Origin: Henriciella sp.
GTDB lineage: Bacteria > Pseudomonadota > Alphaproteobacteria > Caulobacterales > Hyphomonadaceae
Length of the DNA stretch: 64,000 nt
Assembly: GCF_029936995.1 (NCBI RefSeq)
Contig: NZ_JAPYRE010000002.1
Coordinates: forward strand, 434,001-498,000
Direction of reading: 5' to 3'
Below are positions 8,074 through 16,506 of this stretch, piece by piece (position 1 is the first letter of the stretch; every line of letters starts with the position of its first letter). Both the position numbers and the translations under genes were made by a program. The notes beneath the pieces were generated by a model, which saw only the letters and a list, made by a program, of their open reading frames with translations, was not told the origin of the DNA and did no database searches.

Positions 8074-8092
8074 TCAATCCAGAGATTGCAAC

Positions 8093-9031
8093 ATGTTAGA
8101 GTTGTTTCTGGCGCCTGCTGCTGCGGTGGGCAATCAACAGCAGATCGTCGCGCAACAACGCGAAGAGCTTCCACACGCGGTAGGGCGGATGATTTCGGCC
8201 GCCATGCTCTGGGATGATGAAGCGCAGCTTGCGACTGTCATCGCGGCGGCGAAGAGAGCCTACCCGCAACATGCACAGGCGATCGATTCCCTTGTCATCG
8301 ACCTGAAAGCGCCAGTCGAGCCGCTGCGTATCGAGCCGCTTGTCGTGTCAGCGCCAGTTGGTGTCGAGTTTGAGCAGCCCGGCTATTGGGAAGACCTTAA
8401 TGGTCAGCTGGTGCTGAACGCTGCCGAAACACGGGGCAACACCGACACGCTGCATTTCGGCCTGAAAGGCAAGGTCGACCTGAAGCGGCAGGCCCAGATC
8501 CATCGCCTGGCTGCATATGCCAACACAGCAAGCGCCAACGGCATTGAAAGCAAGAACAACTGGGGCATGTCCTACCAGCTCGATACGCTCTGGACCGACG
8601 CCTATTTTGGGTATGTTCGCGGCTCCATAGAGCGCAATGATTTCTCAGGTTTTGATACCGATGCCTTTGCGGGCATAGGTGCTGGTGCCTATCTCATGGA
8701 CACAGATACGATGGACCTGCGCAGCGAGCTTGGCCCAGGCTACCGTTTCCTCGAGCTTGCCGGCGAAGACAAGAACATCAAGGCAATCGGGCTTTATGGC
8801 GCGGCGGAATTCGAGTGGCTGATCGACGAGGACTGGACTTTCGAACTCGACACACGGGTGAATATTTCCGGGCCAACCTCGACAATACAGCCGACCATGC
8901 AAATGAGCGCTGCGGTGTCAGAACGGATAAGTGCAGGCGTTTCATATGATCTGCGTTATGAGTCGAATCCGCCTCTGAAAACCGAAAACCTCGACCGCGT
9001 CCTGAAGTTTGACGTGCGCTATTCGTACTAG
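8093..9031 (+). CDS. DUF481 family outer-membrane beta-barrel protein
   Basis: 312 residues. From about residue 95 there is a run of alternating amphipathic strands with the DUF481 start ETRGNTDTLHFGLKGK, several YxYxxxxxxRxDF-like turns, and the closing VLKFDVRYSY with terminal aromatic Tyr, expected for an outer-membrane barrel. The N-terminus LFLAPAAAVG acts as a short signal peptide, a form seen in related proteins, followed by an Ala-rich helical stretch. An in-frame TAA at 8030 and no other start codon before 8093 fix the start. The function of the family is unknown. It converges on purK. Confidence 0.75.
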   Translation: MLELFLAPAAAVGNQQQIVAQQREELPHAVGRMISAAMLWDDEAQLATVIAAAKRAYPQHAQAIDSLVIDLKAPVEPLRIEPLVVSAPVGVEFEQPGYWEDLNGQLVLNAAETRGNTDTLHFGLKGKVDLKRQAQIHRLAAYANTASANGIESKNNWGMSYQLDTLWTDAYFGYVRGSIERNDFSGFDTDAFAGIGAGAYLMDTDTMDLRSELGPGYRFLELAGEDKNIKAIGLYGAAEFEWLIDEDWTFELDTRVNISGPTSTIQPTMQMSAAVSERISAGVSYDLRYESNPPLKTENLDRVLKFDVRYSY

Positions 9032-9054
9032 TCTACAGGTTTGGATAGGCCAGG

Positions 9055-10128
9055 TCAGGCTTTCCGGCCCCGCCGTACCACATGACCCATCTTGCGGCCG
9101 GGTTTGGCGTCGCGCTTGCCATACAGGGTGACGACCGTGTCGGCGCTAAAGCTTTCCGGGGGGCTAAGGGCCTCCTCGCCGAGCAGGTTCTGCATCTCGA
9201 CGTCGAAAACGCGTGTGACGGGGCCTAGCGGCCAGCCGGCCACGGCGCGGATGTGCTGTTCGAACTGGCCTGTGAGACAGGCTTCCGGGGTCCAGTGGCC
9301 GGAATTATGGACGCGCGGGGCCATCTCGTTGGCAAGCAGTGTCCCGTCTGCAAGAACAAAGAGTTCAAGGGCAAGCACACCGACATGGCCGGTCTCGCTG
9401 GCCAGGGTTTCGGCAAGACGGGTGGCGTTCGTGATGACATCTGCACTGAGGCCGCAGGGCGCAATGGAAGTGCGTAGAATGCCGCCGGAATGATCGTTCA
9501 TGCTGGGCTCGAAGGCCGTTGTGTCACCGTCCGGGCCACGTGCGATAACGACGGAAATTTCCCGCTCGAACGGAACGAAGGCTTCGAGGATGGCGGGCAC
9601 TTCACCGATACGGGCATGGGCCGCCTTGAGGTCATCACCAGCGCCAATACGGGCCTGACCCTTGCCGTCATAGCCTTCGCGGCGGGTTTTGAGCAAACCT
9701 TCGCCGCCAAGCTGATCAAGGGCAGCAGCAAGATCTTCGACCGTGTCGACAGCTTCATAACGGCCGGTTTGGATGCCGATCTCGTTGAGGAATCGCTTCT
9801 CCGCCAGCCGATCCTGCGAGACCTGGAGTGATTTTGCACCCGGTCGGACGATGGCGCCTTTTGAAACGAGATACTCGACCGAAGCGACGGGAATATTCTC
9901 GAACTCGTAGGTGATGACATCACAGGCCGTGGCGAAGGCGTCGAGCGCGCTCTGGTCATCATAGGCGGCTTGCCAGTGCCTGGCAGCGACGCGCGCAGCC
10001 GGGGGATCCTCGTCTGGCGCGAGAATGTGGACATCAAAGCCCAGGCGCGCAGCCGCGCTGGCAAGCATGCGGCCAAGCTGGCCGCCACCGAGAATCCCGA
10101 TCACGGAGCCGGTCGGCAGTGAGGTCAT
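9055..10128 (-). CDS. purK: 5-(carboxyamino)imidazole ribonucleotide synthase
   Basis: 357-residue ATP-grasp enzyme that carboxylates AIR with bicarbonate and ATP to N5-CAIR in purine synthesis. The N-terminal nucleotide-binding segment [13 protein letters not shown] (residues 10-22), the central ATP-grasp region [12 protein letters not shown] and the metal-binding [15 protein letters not shown] are all present. It overlaps purE by 4 bp and lies downstream in the same operon, the classic purEK arrangement. Length is normal. Confidence 0.97.
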   Translation of the reverse strand: MTSLPTGSVIGILGGGQLGRMLASAAARLGFDVHILAPDEDPPAARVAARHWQAAYDDQSALDAFATACDVITYEFENIPVASVEYLVSKGAIVRPGAKSLQVSQDRLAEKRFLNEIGIQTGRYEAVDTVEDLAAALDQLGGEGLLKTRREGYDGKGQARIGAGDDLKAAHARIGEVPAILEAFVPFEREISVVIARGPDGDTTAFEPSMNDHSGGILRTSIAPCGLSADVITNATRLAETLASETGHVGVLALELFVLADGTLLANEMAPRVHNSGHWTPEACLTGQFEQHIRAVAGWPLGPVTRVFDVEMQNLLGEEALSPPESFSADTVVTLYGKRDAKPGRKMGHVVRRGRKA

Positions 10129-10616
10129 TCTTCCGGCACCTCGCCGACAGCGTCTGTCTGGGACTGGCGGAACTCGTCGAGCTTGCGGGCGACGTCTTCA
10201 TCCTGCAATGCGATCACGGACGCGGCGAGAATACCGGCATTCGCTGCGCCTGCTTCACCGATGGCCAGTGTGCCGACCGGCACGCCCTTCGGCATCTGTA
10301 CGATGGAGAGAAGGCTATCCTGACCGTTCAGAGCGCGCGACTGGACCGGAACGCCAAACACCGGAAGCGGCGTCATCGCAGCGGTCATGCCAGGCAGATG
10401 AGCGGCACCGCCGGCGCCAGCGATGATGACTTTGAGGCCGCGTTCTTTCGCAGAGCGGGCATAGTCTTTCATCCGGTCGGGTGTGCGGTGCGCCGACACG
10501 ATACGGGCCTCATGCGCCACGCCGAGTTTGTCGAGCATTTCGCAGGCAAGCTTCATGACCGGCCAGTCAGACTGGCTGCCCATGATGACACCGACAACAG
10601 GTTCGCGTTCGCTCAT
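10125..10616 (-). CDS. purE: N5-carboxyaminoimidazole ribonucleotide mutase
   Basis: 163 residues, cytoplasmic, class I PurE. It converts N5-CAIR to CAIR, the step after PurK. The substrate-binding GSQSDWPVM (residues 13-21), SAHRTPDRM, the [12 protein letters not shown] loop and [19 protein letters not shown] are all conserved. It is the first gene of purE-purK and is divergent from the diguanylate cyclase gene, about 100 bp away. Confidence 0.97.
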   Translation of the reverse strand: MSEREPVVGVIMGSQSDWPVMKLACEMLDKLGVAHEARIVSAHRTPDRMKDYARSAKERGLKVIIAGAGGAAHLPGMTAAMTPLPVFGVPVQSRALNGQDSLLSIVQMPKGVPVGTLAIGEAGAANAGILAASVIALQDEDVARKLDEFRQSQTDAVGEVPEE

Positions 10617-10718
10617 TTCGCCCCCTTTCAGGAAGCGGCCAAAATAGGCAGAGACCCCTGTGCGTCAAGCGTCGCAGACTGCTGGATGCGCTTCAGCGAC
10701 TCACCTATGCTCGAGCGT

Positions 10719-11456
10719 ATGGAAAAGCTCTCTGAAAATGGCTGGCCAGATGTGCCGGGCCGGAGTGACAAATCACCGGAAGATGCGCTTCTGGAAGCCC
10801 TCAATGTAAACCCGGAATCACATGACCGTGCCTCGGCAGCCGCTTTCCGTGCGCTGGCAGAAGAAGTTATCTGGCTTCGCCAGGAAGAAGCCCGGCTGCG
10901 CCGGGAGCTGACAGCTTCACAGGAGATGGCCGACCGGGATGCGTTGTGCCCGGTCTTCAATCGCCGGGCGTTCGAGCGCGAGCTGAACCGGGAAATGGCC
11001 CGCGCAGCCCGTCATGGCGTATCCTTGTGCCTGGTCTATCTGGATCTTGACCGGTTCAAGGCCGTGAATGACGGGTTTGGACATGCTGCTGGCGATGCGG
11101 CGCTCAAGCGGGTTTGCGACATGGTCCTCTCGCATGTGCGCCAGACAGATATTGTCGGCAGGCTCGGCGGGGATGAATTCGCCATACTTCTTGTACATGC
11201 CAACCTGGACGATGCGCGCCGAAAGGCCCGTGACCTGGCTGAACGGGTTGGCCGGCTGCGTATCAGTGGCATCGGCCCAGGAGGGCAGTCTGTTCAGCTT
11301 GGCGCGTCCTGCGGTGTAATCGCCTGGGCGGGCCAGGGATCTGCGGAACAGTTCATAGCCGAGGCTGACGAAGCCATGTTCAGGGTCAAGGCGTCCCACA
11401 GGCCCAGCGATAACGGGCGCACACAAAACCTGACTCGATTTTCACCCGATTCTTAG
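10719..11456 (+). CDS. GGDEF-domain diguanylate cyclase
   Basis: About 245 residues. The N-terminal part is helical and ends in a coiled-coil-like EEVIWLRQEEARLRREL (49-65), followed by a GGDEF domain (about 72-240). The active-site loop GGDEF is intact at 150-154, and an RxxD inhibitory site (RQTD, 141-144) sits five residues before it. It therefore probably makes c-di-GMP with product inhibition. There is no membrane segment and no recognisable sensory domain, so dimerisation through the coil is likely. Starts at 10686 or 10707 are possible; the very long upstream open frame overlaps purE and is not credible. Confidence 0.82.
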   Translation: MEKLSENGWPDVPGRSDKSPEDALLEALNVNPESHDRASAAAFRALAEEVIWLRQEEARLRRELTASQEMADRDALCPVFNRRAFERELNREMARAARHGVSLCLVYLDLDRFKAVNDGFGHAAGDAALKRVCDMVLSHVRQTDIVGRLGGDEFAILLVHANLDDARRKARDLAERVGRLRISGIGPGGQSVQLGASCGVIAWAGQGSAEQFIAEADEAMFRVKASHRPSDNGRTQNLTRFSPDS

Positions 11457-11533
11457 TGACCAGCTCGCACCGTTATGATTTAATGTTGCCTCAAAAGCAC
11501 AGTTTCTCAGCAGCAAAGAAGGAGGTTGATCCT

Positions 11534-11701
11534 ATGTCAATCCAAGGTCGTATCGAGGAACTCTCCAATCGCCATCGCAAGCTCGATGAGCAGATTTCGG
11601 ATGAGCAGAAGCGTCCTACTGCCGATGAGGTCAGATTGCATGATCTCAAGAGAAAGAAACTGAAGATTAAAGAGGAACTGGTCACCTTACGGCCGAATTA
11701 G
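11534..11701 (+). CDS. DUF465 (YdcH-like) small protein
   Basis: 55 residues, almost entirely charged helix: IEELSNRHRKLDEQISDEQK followed by a second helix LHDLKRKKLKIKEEL. This is the DUF465/YdcH pattern, a small cytoplasmic helical-hairpin protein of unknown role that is very common in alphaproteobacteria. ATG 11534 has an AAGGAGG ribosome site ending at 11525, so I prefer it to the longer frame from 11456. The SDR-like gene lies 60 bp downstream. Confidence 0.85.
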   Translation: MSIQGRIEELSNRHRKLDEQISDEQKRPTADEVRLHDLKRKKLKIKEELVTLRPN

Positions 11702-11761
11702 GCAGACCAGTCCGGCGCTCATTGATCCGGCGGGCATGTTTCTGCCGGATCAGGAGCCAAC

Positions 11762-12532
11762 ATGGATAAACCCGTTACCCTCATTCTCGGCATGGGCCAG
11801 CTTACTGGCGAAGCCGTGGCCCGTCGTTTCAGCGATGCCGGGCATTCTGTCATTGCACATGATGCGCAGATGAAGCGTGTCGAGCGTGTTGCCGACACGC
11901 TGCGTGACCGTGCCATTGTCCAGCATGAAGAGCTGCATACCCGCATTGGCATAAAGAACTGTCTTGCCGCGGCCATCGAAGCCTATGGACAGGTCGATCA
12001 CATCGTCTGCATCCCGCCGGTCGCACCGGAAATGCCGCTTGGCGATCTCAAGATGGACGAGTTCGAGAAGCTGCAGATGCGCGCCGTACGTGGCGCCGTG
12101 CTGACCCTGCAACTCTTCGCGAAACACATTGATAGGCGTGTGGAAGAGGCAGGCGACACAATGAACCGGCGTGCGCAGATGGGCACGGTCACTTTTATAC
12201 TCTCGCTCTCGGCAAGCCAGATGAATGAAGGCGATTTTGGTGACGCCGTTGTCCAGCATGCCATTCTCGGTGTCATGCGGGCAGGGGCTGTGGAACTGGC
12301 GCCGAAAAATATCCGCGCCAATGCCATCTGCGCCTTGCGGCCGCGCGCAGAAACGGCTGATGCCAACTGGCTGAAGAAGCGTACGCCGCTGGGGCGGGCG
12401 GCCCGCGCCGATGAAATCGCGGAAGCGGCCTTGTTCCTGTCCAAACCATCCAGCGCGATCATTACCGGGGAAACCCTTGTCATGGATGGCGGCCGCAACA
12501 GGCTGAGCGGTATCCTGGACGTGGATGACTGA
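11762..12532 (+). CDS. SDR-family protein lacking the catalytic Tyr/Lys
   Basis: 256 residues with a short-chain dehydrogenase fold: a Rossmann start LILGMGQLTGEAVARRF, a central strand, and a C-terminal VMDGG. Several core residues are missing. The YxxxK of the active site reads D161-A-V-V-Q165, the NNAG strand reads IVCIPPV, and the TGxxxGxG loop is altered to GMGQLTG. The C-terminal third (GAVELAPKNIRANAI) is still well conserved. The protein may bind a nucleotide without reducing a substrate, or use unusual chemistry. The frame is intact, so it is not a pseudogene. Confidence 0.7.
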   Translation: MDKPVTLILGMGQLTGEAVARRFSDAGHSVIAHDAQMKRVERVADTLRDRAIVQHEELHTRIGIKNCLAAAIEAYGQVDHIVCIPPVAPEMPLGDLKMDEFEKLQMRAVRGAVLTLQLFAKHIDRRVEEAGDTMNRRAQMGTVTFILSLSASQMNEGDFGDAVVQHAILGVMRAGAVELAPKNIRANAICALRPRAETADANWLKKRTPLGRAARADEIAEAALFLSKPSSAIITGETLVMDGGRNRLSGILDVDD

Positions 12533-12593
12533 CGGGCCCGGCGTCAGCATGGACGCTTTTAATGTTGCAGGGCGTGACACGTCATAAAAAAAG

Positions 12594-12616
12594 CCCCGCA
12601 AGCATGGCTTGCGGGG
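12594..12616 (-). terminator. Rho-independent terminator of the P450 gene
   Basis: Perfect 10-bp stem CCCCGCAAGC/GCTTGCGGGG with an ATG loop. On the minus strand it is followed by a run of seven T, 27 bp beyond the P450 stop. It may also serve the SDR-like gene that converges from the left. Confidence 0.9.
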
Positions 12617-12643
12617 ACTGACAGTCTCGGGAATTTGGTCAGT

Positions 12644-13975
12644 TTATTTCTTCGGGTGGCAGATCACCGGCATCCAGGTGTAGCCCTTCACGAATGAGTG
12701 CGGCGTACGGCTCGGCTCGTCGAGCACTTCGATGTGTTCGAAGCGCTCCATCAGCTCTTCCCAGAGAATGCGAAGCTGCTGTTCGGCCAGACGGTTCCCG
12801 ACGCAGCGGTGAATGCCGAAACCAAAGGAGAGGTGATTGCGGGCCTGCTCGCGGTCGATGATGAGCTTGTAGGGGTCTTCCTTCCAGAAGCGCTCATCCC
12901 GGTTACCGGAGACATACCACATGGCGACCTGGTCACCCTTCTTGATGACCTTGTCGCGCAGCTCGACATCCTCAAGCGCGGTGCGGCGCATATAGGCGAG
13001 CGGCGTCTGCCAGCGGATCACTTCCGAAACCATGTTCGGAATGAGGGACGGATCAGCCTTGAGCTTGTCGTACTGTTCCGGGAACTTGTTGAGGCCAAAG
13101 ACGGACGCGGACATGGAATTGCGTGTCGTGTCATTGCCGCCGACGATGAGCAGGATGACGTTGCCGAGCAGTTCCATCGGCGTCATGTTCTTCGTCTTTT
13201 CGCCATGCGCGAGAAGGCTCATCAGGTCATTCTTGAGTGGTTTGGCCTGACGGTCCTGGAAAATGCCCTGGAAGGTCATCAGGCATTCCATGAGTTCCTG
13301 CTTCCACTGGTCGATACCACCAGGGCAGATGTCGGGATTGTGCGGATTGGTTGCGACATCCGACCAGCGCGTCAGCTTGCGGCGATCCTCGAACGGGAAG
13401 TCGAACAGGGTGGCGAGCATCATGGTGGTGAGCTCGATGGAGACGGTGTCGACCCAGTCGAACGGTTCGCCGACCGGGATGGAGTCGAGCAGGCCCTGTG
13501 TCCGTGAACGGATCAGCGGCTCGAATTCCTTGAGCATGTTCGGGGCGACAGCCGGCTGGACTGTCTTGCGCTGTTCAGAGTGGCGCGGCTCGTCCATGGC
13601 GATGAACATGGGCAGCTCGAAATCCTCGATCGGGGCGCCCAGCGTGATGCCGCCATGCTCCCAGGATGAGGAAAAGCGCTTATGGTCGATATCGACCTTC
13701 TGGATGTCTTCATAGCGCGTGATGGACCAGTATGGGCCGGAAAAGCTGTCCGGGGTGTAGTGCACCGGATCATTGTCACGCAGCCAGGCAAAGAAGTCCC
13801 AGTGGGCATCCTGACGCCAGAGCTCCGGATCAAGGATGTCGAAAGTCGACATGTCCACATCGCCGACAGACGGGATTTTAGCGCCGTGGTCGAGGTGGAA
13901 ATCCATCAGTTTCTCGCGCGTCGCAGGCTGCGGGCGCTCGAGATTATGGGGAATCTTCTGTGCGGTGTCTGCCAT
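12644..13975 (-). CDS. Cytochrome P450, CYP153-like
   Basis: 443 residues, soluble bacterial P450. The heme-binding loop FGFGIHRCVG carries the ligand Cys391, the I-helix has GGNDTTRNS and the K-helix has EVIRW. The I-helix form and the long conserved WYVSGNRDERFW and ARNHLSFGFG segments match CYP153, a family that terminally hydroxylates medium-chain alkanes and fatty acids using ferredoxin and its reductase. Neither redox partner gene is adjacent. AGGAGG just upstream of two close ATGs fits the second (13975, 7 nt spacing) better than the first (13981). A steroid or terpene substrate is the main alternative. Confidence 0.88.
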   Translation of the reverse strand: MADTAQKIPHNLERPQPATREKLMDFHLDHGAKIPSVGDVDMSTFDILDPELWRQDAHWDFFAWLRDNDPVHYTPDSFSGPYWSITRYEDIQKVDIDHKRFSSSWEHGGITLGAPIEDFELPMFIAMDEPRHSEQRKTVQPAVAPNMLKEFEPLIRSRTQGLLDSIPVGEPFDWVDTVSIELTTMMLATLFDFPFEDRRKLTRWSDVATNPHNPDICPGGIDQWKQELMECLMTFQGIFQDRQAKPLKNDLMSLLAHGEKTKNMTPMELLGNVILLIVGGNDTTRNSMSASVFGLNKFPEQYDKLKADPSLIPNMVSEVIRWQTPLAYMRRTALEDVELRDKVIKKGDQVAMWYVSGNRDERFWKEDPYKLIIDREQARNHLSFGFGIHRCVGNRLAEQQLRILWEELMERFEHIEVLDEPSRTPHSFVKGYTWMPVICHPKK

Positions 13976-14059
13976 GGTCATGCCTCCTATTTGCCCCGGG
14001 TCGCTCGACGGGGTTTTTCTTCTATGAGGCGACTTTAACACAGAGTTTTTCGAAAAACC

Positions 14060-14075
14060 ATGACGCGAGCGTCAT
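14060..14075 (-). terminator. Probable terminator of the DUF2244 gene (dyad upstream of P450)
   Basis: A 7-bp inverted repeat, ATGACGC/GCGTCAT with a 2-nt centre, is followed on the minus strand by GG and TTTTT, directly after the DUF2244 stop. A second, perfect palindrome GTTTTTCGAAAAAC (14045-14058) overlaps that T-run. Because both lie 70-100 bp before the P450 start, either could instead be an operator. Confidence 0.45.
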
Positions 14076-14077
14076 TT

Positions 14078-14569
14078 TTATGAAAACCTTTCGGCGCGGG
14101 CTCTGCGGATCGCGTTTTCCATCGCGTCATAAAGGGATTTCCGCTCGCGAGGGCTGAGAAAGCGGCCGATGACATAGGCCGTCTGGCCATGCGCGAGGCG
14201 TAGCTCGCTCGGCCGGCGCTCGGGGTGGGCCATGGACAGGCGGGTAAAGGTGGTCGGCAGTTCCACCTCACTTGCCTCGTGGCCGGGACGTGAATGCCGG
14301 AGCCGTATTGAATCAGCGGTAATGCGTACGGTCGTCTCTTCCCTGAGATCTTTGAAATTCTTTCGGAACGCATACCAGATCGCCAGCGCGTCCAGGCCGA
14401 ACCAGCCGATCACCGGGAAGGCCCCCATGGACAGGAACATGATTCCGCCGAGAAAACTCATTGCGCCAACAAGCCCCATGATGATGAGAAAGGCCCGGGG
14501 GCTGAGCGCCGTGTTGGGCGTCAGGGTCGCATCGAAATAGACGATGGCGGGCTGCTCTGCCATGCCCAT
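14078..14569 (-). CDS. DUF2244 family membrane protein
   Basis: 163 residues with two membrane helices close to the N-terminus (about 25-48 and 52-70) separated by a short loop, and a cytoplasmic C-terminal domain ending in IRRARAERF. This is the DUF2244 layout, uncharacterised and common in alphaproteobacteria. The start is uncertain: ATG 14569 and ATG 14563 are both possible, and neither has a clear ribosome site. It is divergent from nth, a pairing that gives no functional clue. Confidence 0.7.
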   Translation of the reverse strand: MGMAEQPAIVYFDATLTPNTALSPRAFLIIMGLVGAMSFLGGIMFLSMGAFPVIGWFGLDALAIWYAFRKNFKDLREETTVRITADSIRLRHSRPGHEASEVELPTTFTRLSMAHPERRPSELRLAHGQTAYVIGRFLSPRERKSLYDAMENAIRRARAERFS

Positions 14570-14642
14570 GAAAATGAGGTCTGGGCACGTTTGCGGCAAG
14601 TGACGACTTGATAAGGCGGCTGCGGCATTTACACCGCTTGTG

Positions 14643-15392
14643 ATGAGCAATGCCCCCGCGAAAAAGCCTGCTGGCCGCAAGACAAAACGTAATCCACGCA
14701 CGCTTGGGTCGGAGAAGACGGCGCGCCTCTATGCTGCGCTGGCAGAGGACCGGCCCGCGCCCGCCACGGAACTCGACTACCATAATCCCTACACACTGGT
14801 GGTGGCTGTCGCGCTTTCAGCGCAGGCGACGGATGTCGGCGTGAACAAGGCGACAAAGAAACTCTTCGCGGTGGCTGATAACCCGGAAAAAATGCTGGCG
14901 CTGGGCGAAGAGGGCGTAGCCGAACATATCCGGACGATTGGCCTGTGGCGTAACAAGGCTAAGAATGTGATCGCGCTGTCGCAGATGCTGGTCGACGCCT
15001 TCGATGGCGAGGTGCCGCAGACGCGGGATGAACTGACCCAGCTGCCCGGCGTGGGCCGCAAGACCGCGAATGTGGTGATGAACGAGGCGTTCGGCCATCC
15101 GACGATTGCGGTCGATACGCATATTTTCCGGGTTTCCAACCGCACCGGGCTCGCGCCCGGCAAGACGCCGGACGATGTCGAAGCCCAGCTGGAACGGGTC
15201 ACACCGGACGAATTCAAGAAGGGCGCCCATCACTGGCTGATCCTGCACGGGCGCTACACCTGCACCGCGCGCAAGCCGAAATGCTGGGACTGCGTGATCG
15301 CCGATATCTGCAAGTTCAGGGACAAGACGCCGGACCCCGCGAAGAAGACGTCATCGCTCGACCCGAAAGGGCCTCAGCTGGCAGAGAAGTGA
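14643..15392 (+). CDS. nth: Endonuclease III
   Basis: 249 residues. A bifunctional DNA glycosylase/AP lyase that removes oxidised pyrimidines in base excision repair. The helix-hairpin-helix LPGVGRKTA with its catalytic Lys, the following catalytic Asp in VDTHIFRVSNR, and a C-terminal [4Fe-4S] cluster motif C-x6-C-x2-C-x5-C (CTARKPKCWDCVIADIC) are complete. There is a basic N-terminal extension of about 20 residues. Start is ATG 14643; GTG 14640 just before it is an alternative. Confidence 0.96.
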   Translation: MSNAPAKKPAGRKTKRNPRTLGSEKTARLYAALAEDRPAPATELDYHNPYTLVVAVALSAQATDVGVNKATKKLFAVADNPEKMLALGEEGVAEHIRTIGLWRNKAKNVIALSQMLVDAFDGEVPQTRDELTQLPGVGRKTANVVMNEAFGHPTIAVDTHIFRVSNRTGLAPGKTPDDVEAQLERVTPDEFKKGAHHWLILHGRYTCTARKPKCWDCVIADICKFRDKTPDPAKKTSSLDPKGPQLAEK

Positions 15393-15471
15393 CTAAATGA
15401 AATTTCGCGCTTTGGTTTAGTCCGATCTTGTCCTTTGAGCCTCAAGAGAGATTTGTTTGGAGGCGATACCG

Positions 15472-16506
15472 ATGTTTACGATACGTCATACGATCGTGTT
15501 GCTGCTAGGTGTGGCCATGTTCGTTTTTTCAGCCTGTAAGGAGATTAAGCCACAAGCTAGCGACGCCTTACTTACAAGCGAAGCCGCCTGTGCCGCGGAG
15601 GATTTGCAGGCGTGTGACCGACTTGAAGAGGCGTATTGGGCGAAGGTCAGGCACCTCAATCTTGTTGCCTTCAAGGAGGATTGTGCGGAGGAAGCAAAGC
15701 TGAATACGGATGTAAAATCTGTTTGCCGCTTGGCTGACATGTATAACTTCTTGAAAGAAGACTGGTTTCCTTCTGATGGTCACTTGCGCCTGCGGCGTGC
15801 AATGGAAGCTGCTTGCAAAGCCTCCTATGCTGAAGCTTGTAGGAAGCTGGCTGACATATACTCTCATGAGAGAGGCTCAATAGACATCAACCATATCGAG
15901 ATATTCCGAGACGATGAAGCCGCACTTGAGCTACGCATGAAGGCTTGTGACCTTGGTGACTACTGGTCATGCAAAAGTGTTGGCTACCAGTATTTTGATG
16001 GTCGGGGACTAAACGAAAGCAGGCTAACCCCTGAAGTGGTTGAGCTTTATGCCGAGCGCCGCCGAAAGATAAGGGGTTTTTTCGAAACCAAGTGTGACGA
16101 AAGCGACGGACTTTCATGCTACAATCTGGCCATAGCCTATGGGCATTTTGGCCATGCTCACCTCAAACCTTTCGGTGTAGAGGCAGACATTCCTCGGGCA
16201 CTAGATCTCCTCGAGCAAGGCTGTTCCCTGAATGACTGGGATTCCTGTCTGCGTGCCGGTCAGCTCTATCTGGAAGGTGAGGACGTGTCTGAAGACCGGG
16301 CGCTTGCAGACGATTATCTCAGGCGGGGATGCAATCTGGGTGACCCGAGCGCCTGCTCACGTCGCTACCAGCTACTATATAAGAATGGCGACGAGGAAGC
16401 CGCGCGCAAAAGCCTGAAACGCGCGTGTCAGATGAAAAGATCGGATGACGTATTTGTGCGAGTCCGTGCCAGGAATGTGCAATGTCAGTTTCTGGACAGG
16501 AACTAG
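15472..16506 (+). CDS. Cysteine-rich Sel1-like repeat lipoprotein
   Basis: 344 residues with a lipoprotein signal peptide (lipobox FSAC). The mature part is a series of degenerate Sel1-like helical repeats, each with paired cysteines: ACDLGDYWSCKSVGYQYFDG, GCSLNDWDSCLRAGQLYLEG and GCNLGDPSACSRRYQLLY are the clearest. The cysteine spacing resembles HcpA-type secreted repeat proteins, where each repeat has a disulfide. It probably lies in the periplasm or on the outer membrane as a protein-binding scaffold. ATG 15472 has GGAGG 8 nt upstream. The DNA is visibly AT-richer than its flanks, hinting at later acquisition. It overlaps regA by 4 bp at the 3' end. Confidence 0.7.
   Translation: MFTIRHTIVLLLGVAMFVFSACKEIKPQASDALLTSEAACAAEDLQACDRLEEAYWAKVRHLNLVAFKEDCAEEAKLNTDVKSVCRLADMYNFLKEDWFPSDGHLRLRRAMEAACKASYAEACRKLADIYSHERGSIDINHIEIFRDDEAALELRMKACDLGDYWSCKSVGYQYFDGRGLNESRLTPEVVELYAERRRKIRGFFETKCDESDGLSCYNLAIAYGHFGHAHLKPFGVEADIPRALDLLEQGCSLNDWDSCLRAGQLYLEGEDVSEDRALADDYLRRGCNLGDPSACSRRYQLLYKNGDEEAARKSLKRACQMKRSDDVFVRVRARNVQCQFLDRN

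Noticed and set aside
10119..10718. 200-codon N-terminal extension of the diguanylate cyclase
   Set aside because: It lies antisense to purE and has no conserved content; a start near 10719 gives a normal protein.
12698..13507. 269-codon plus-strand ORF opposite the P450 gene
   Set aside because: Antisense shadow; the P450 has complete heme and I-helix motifs.
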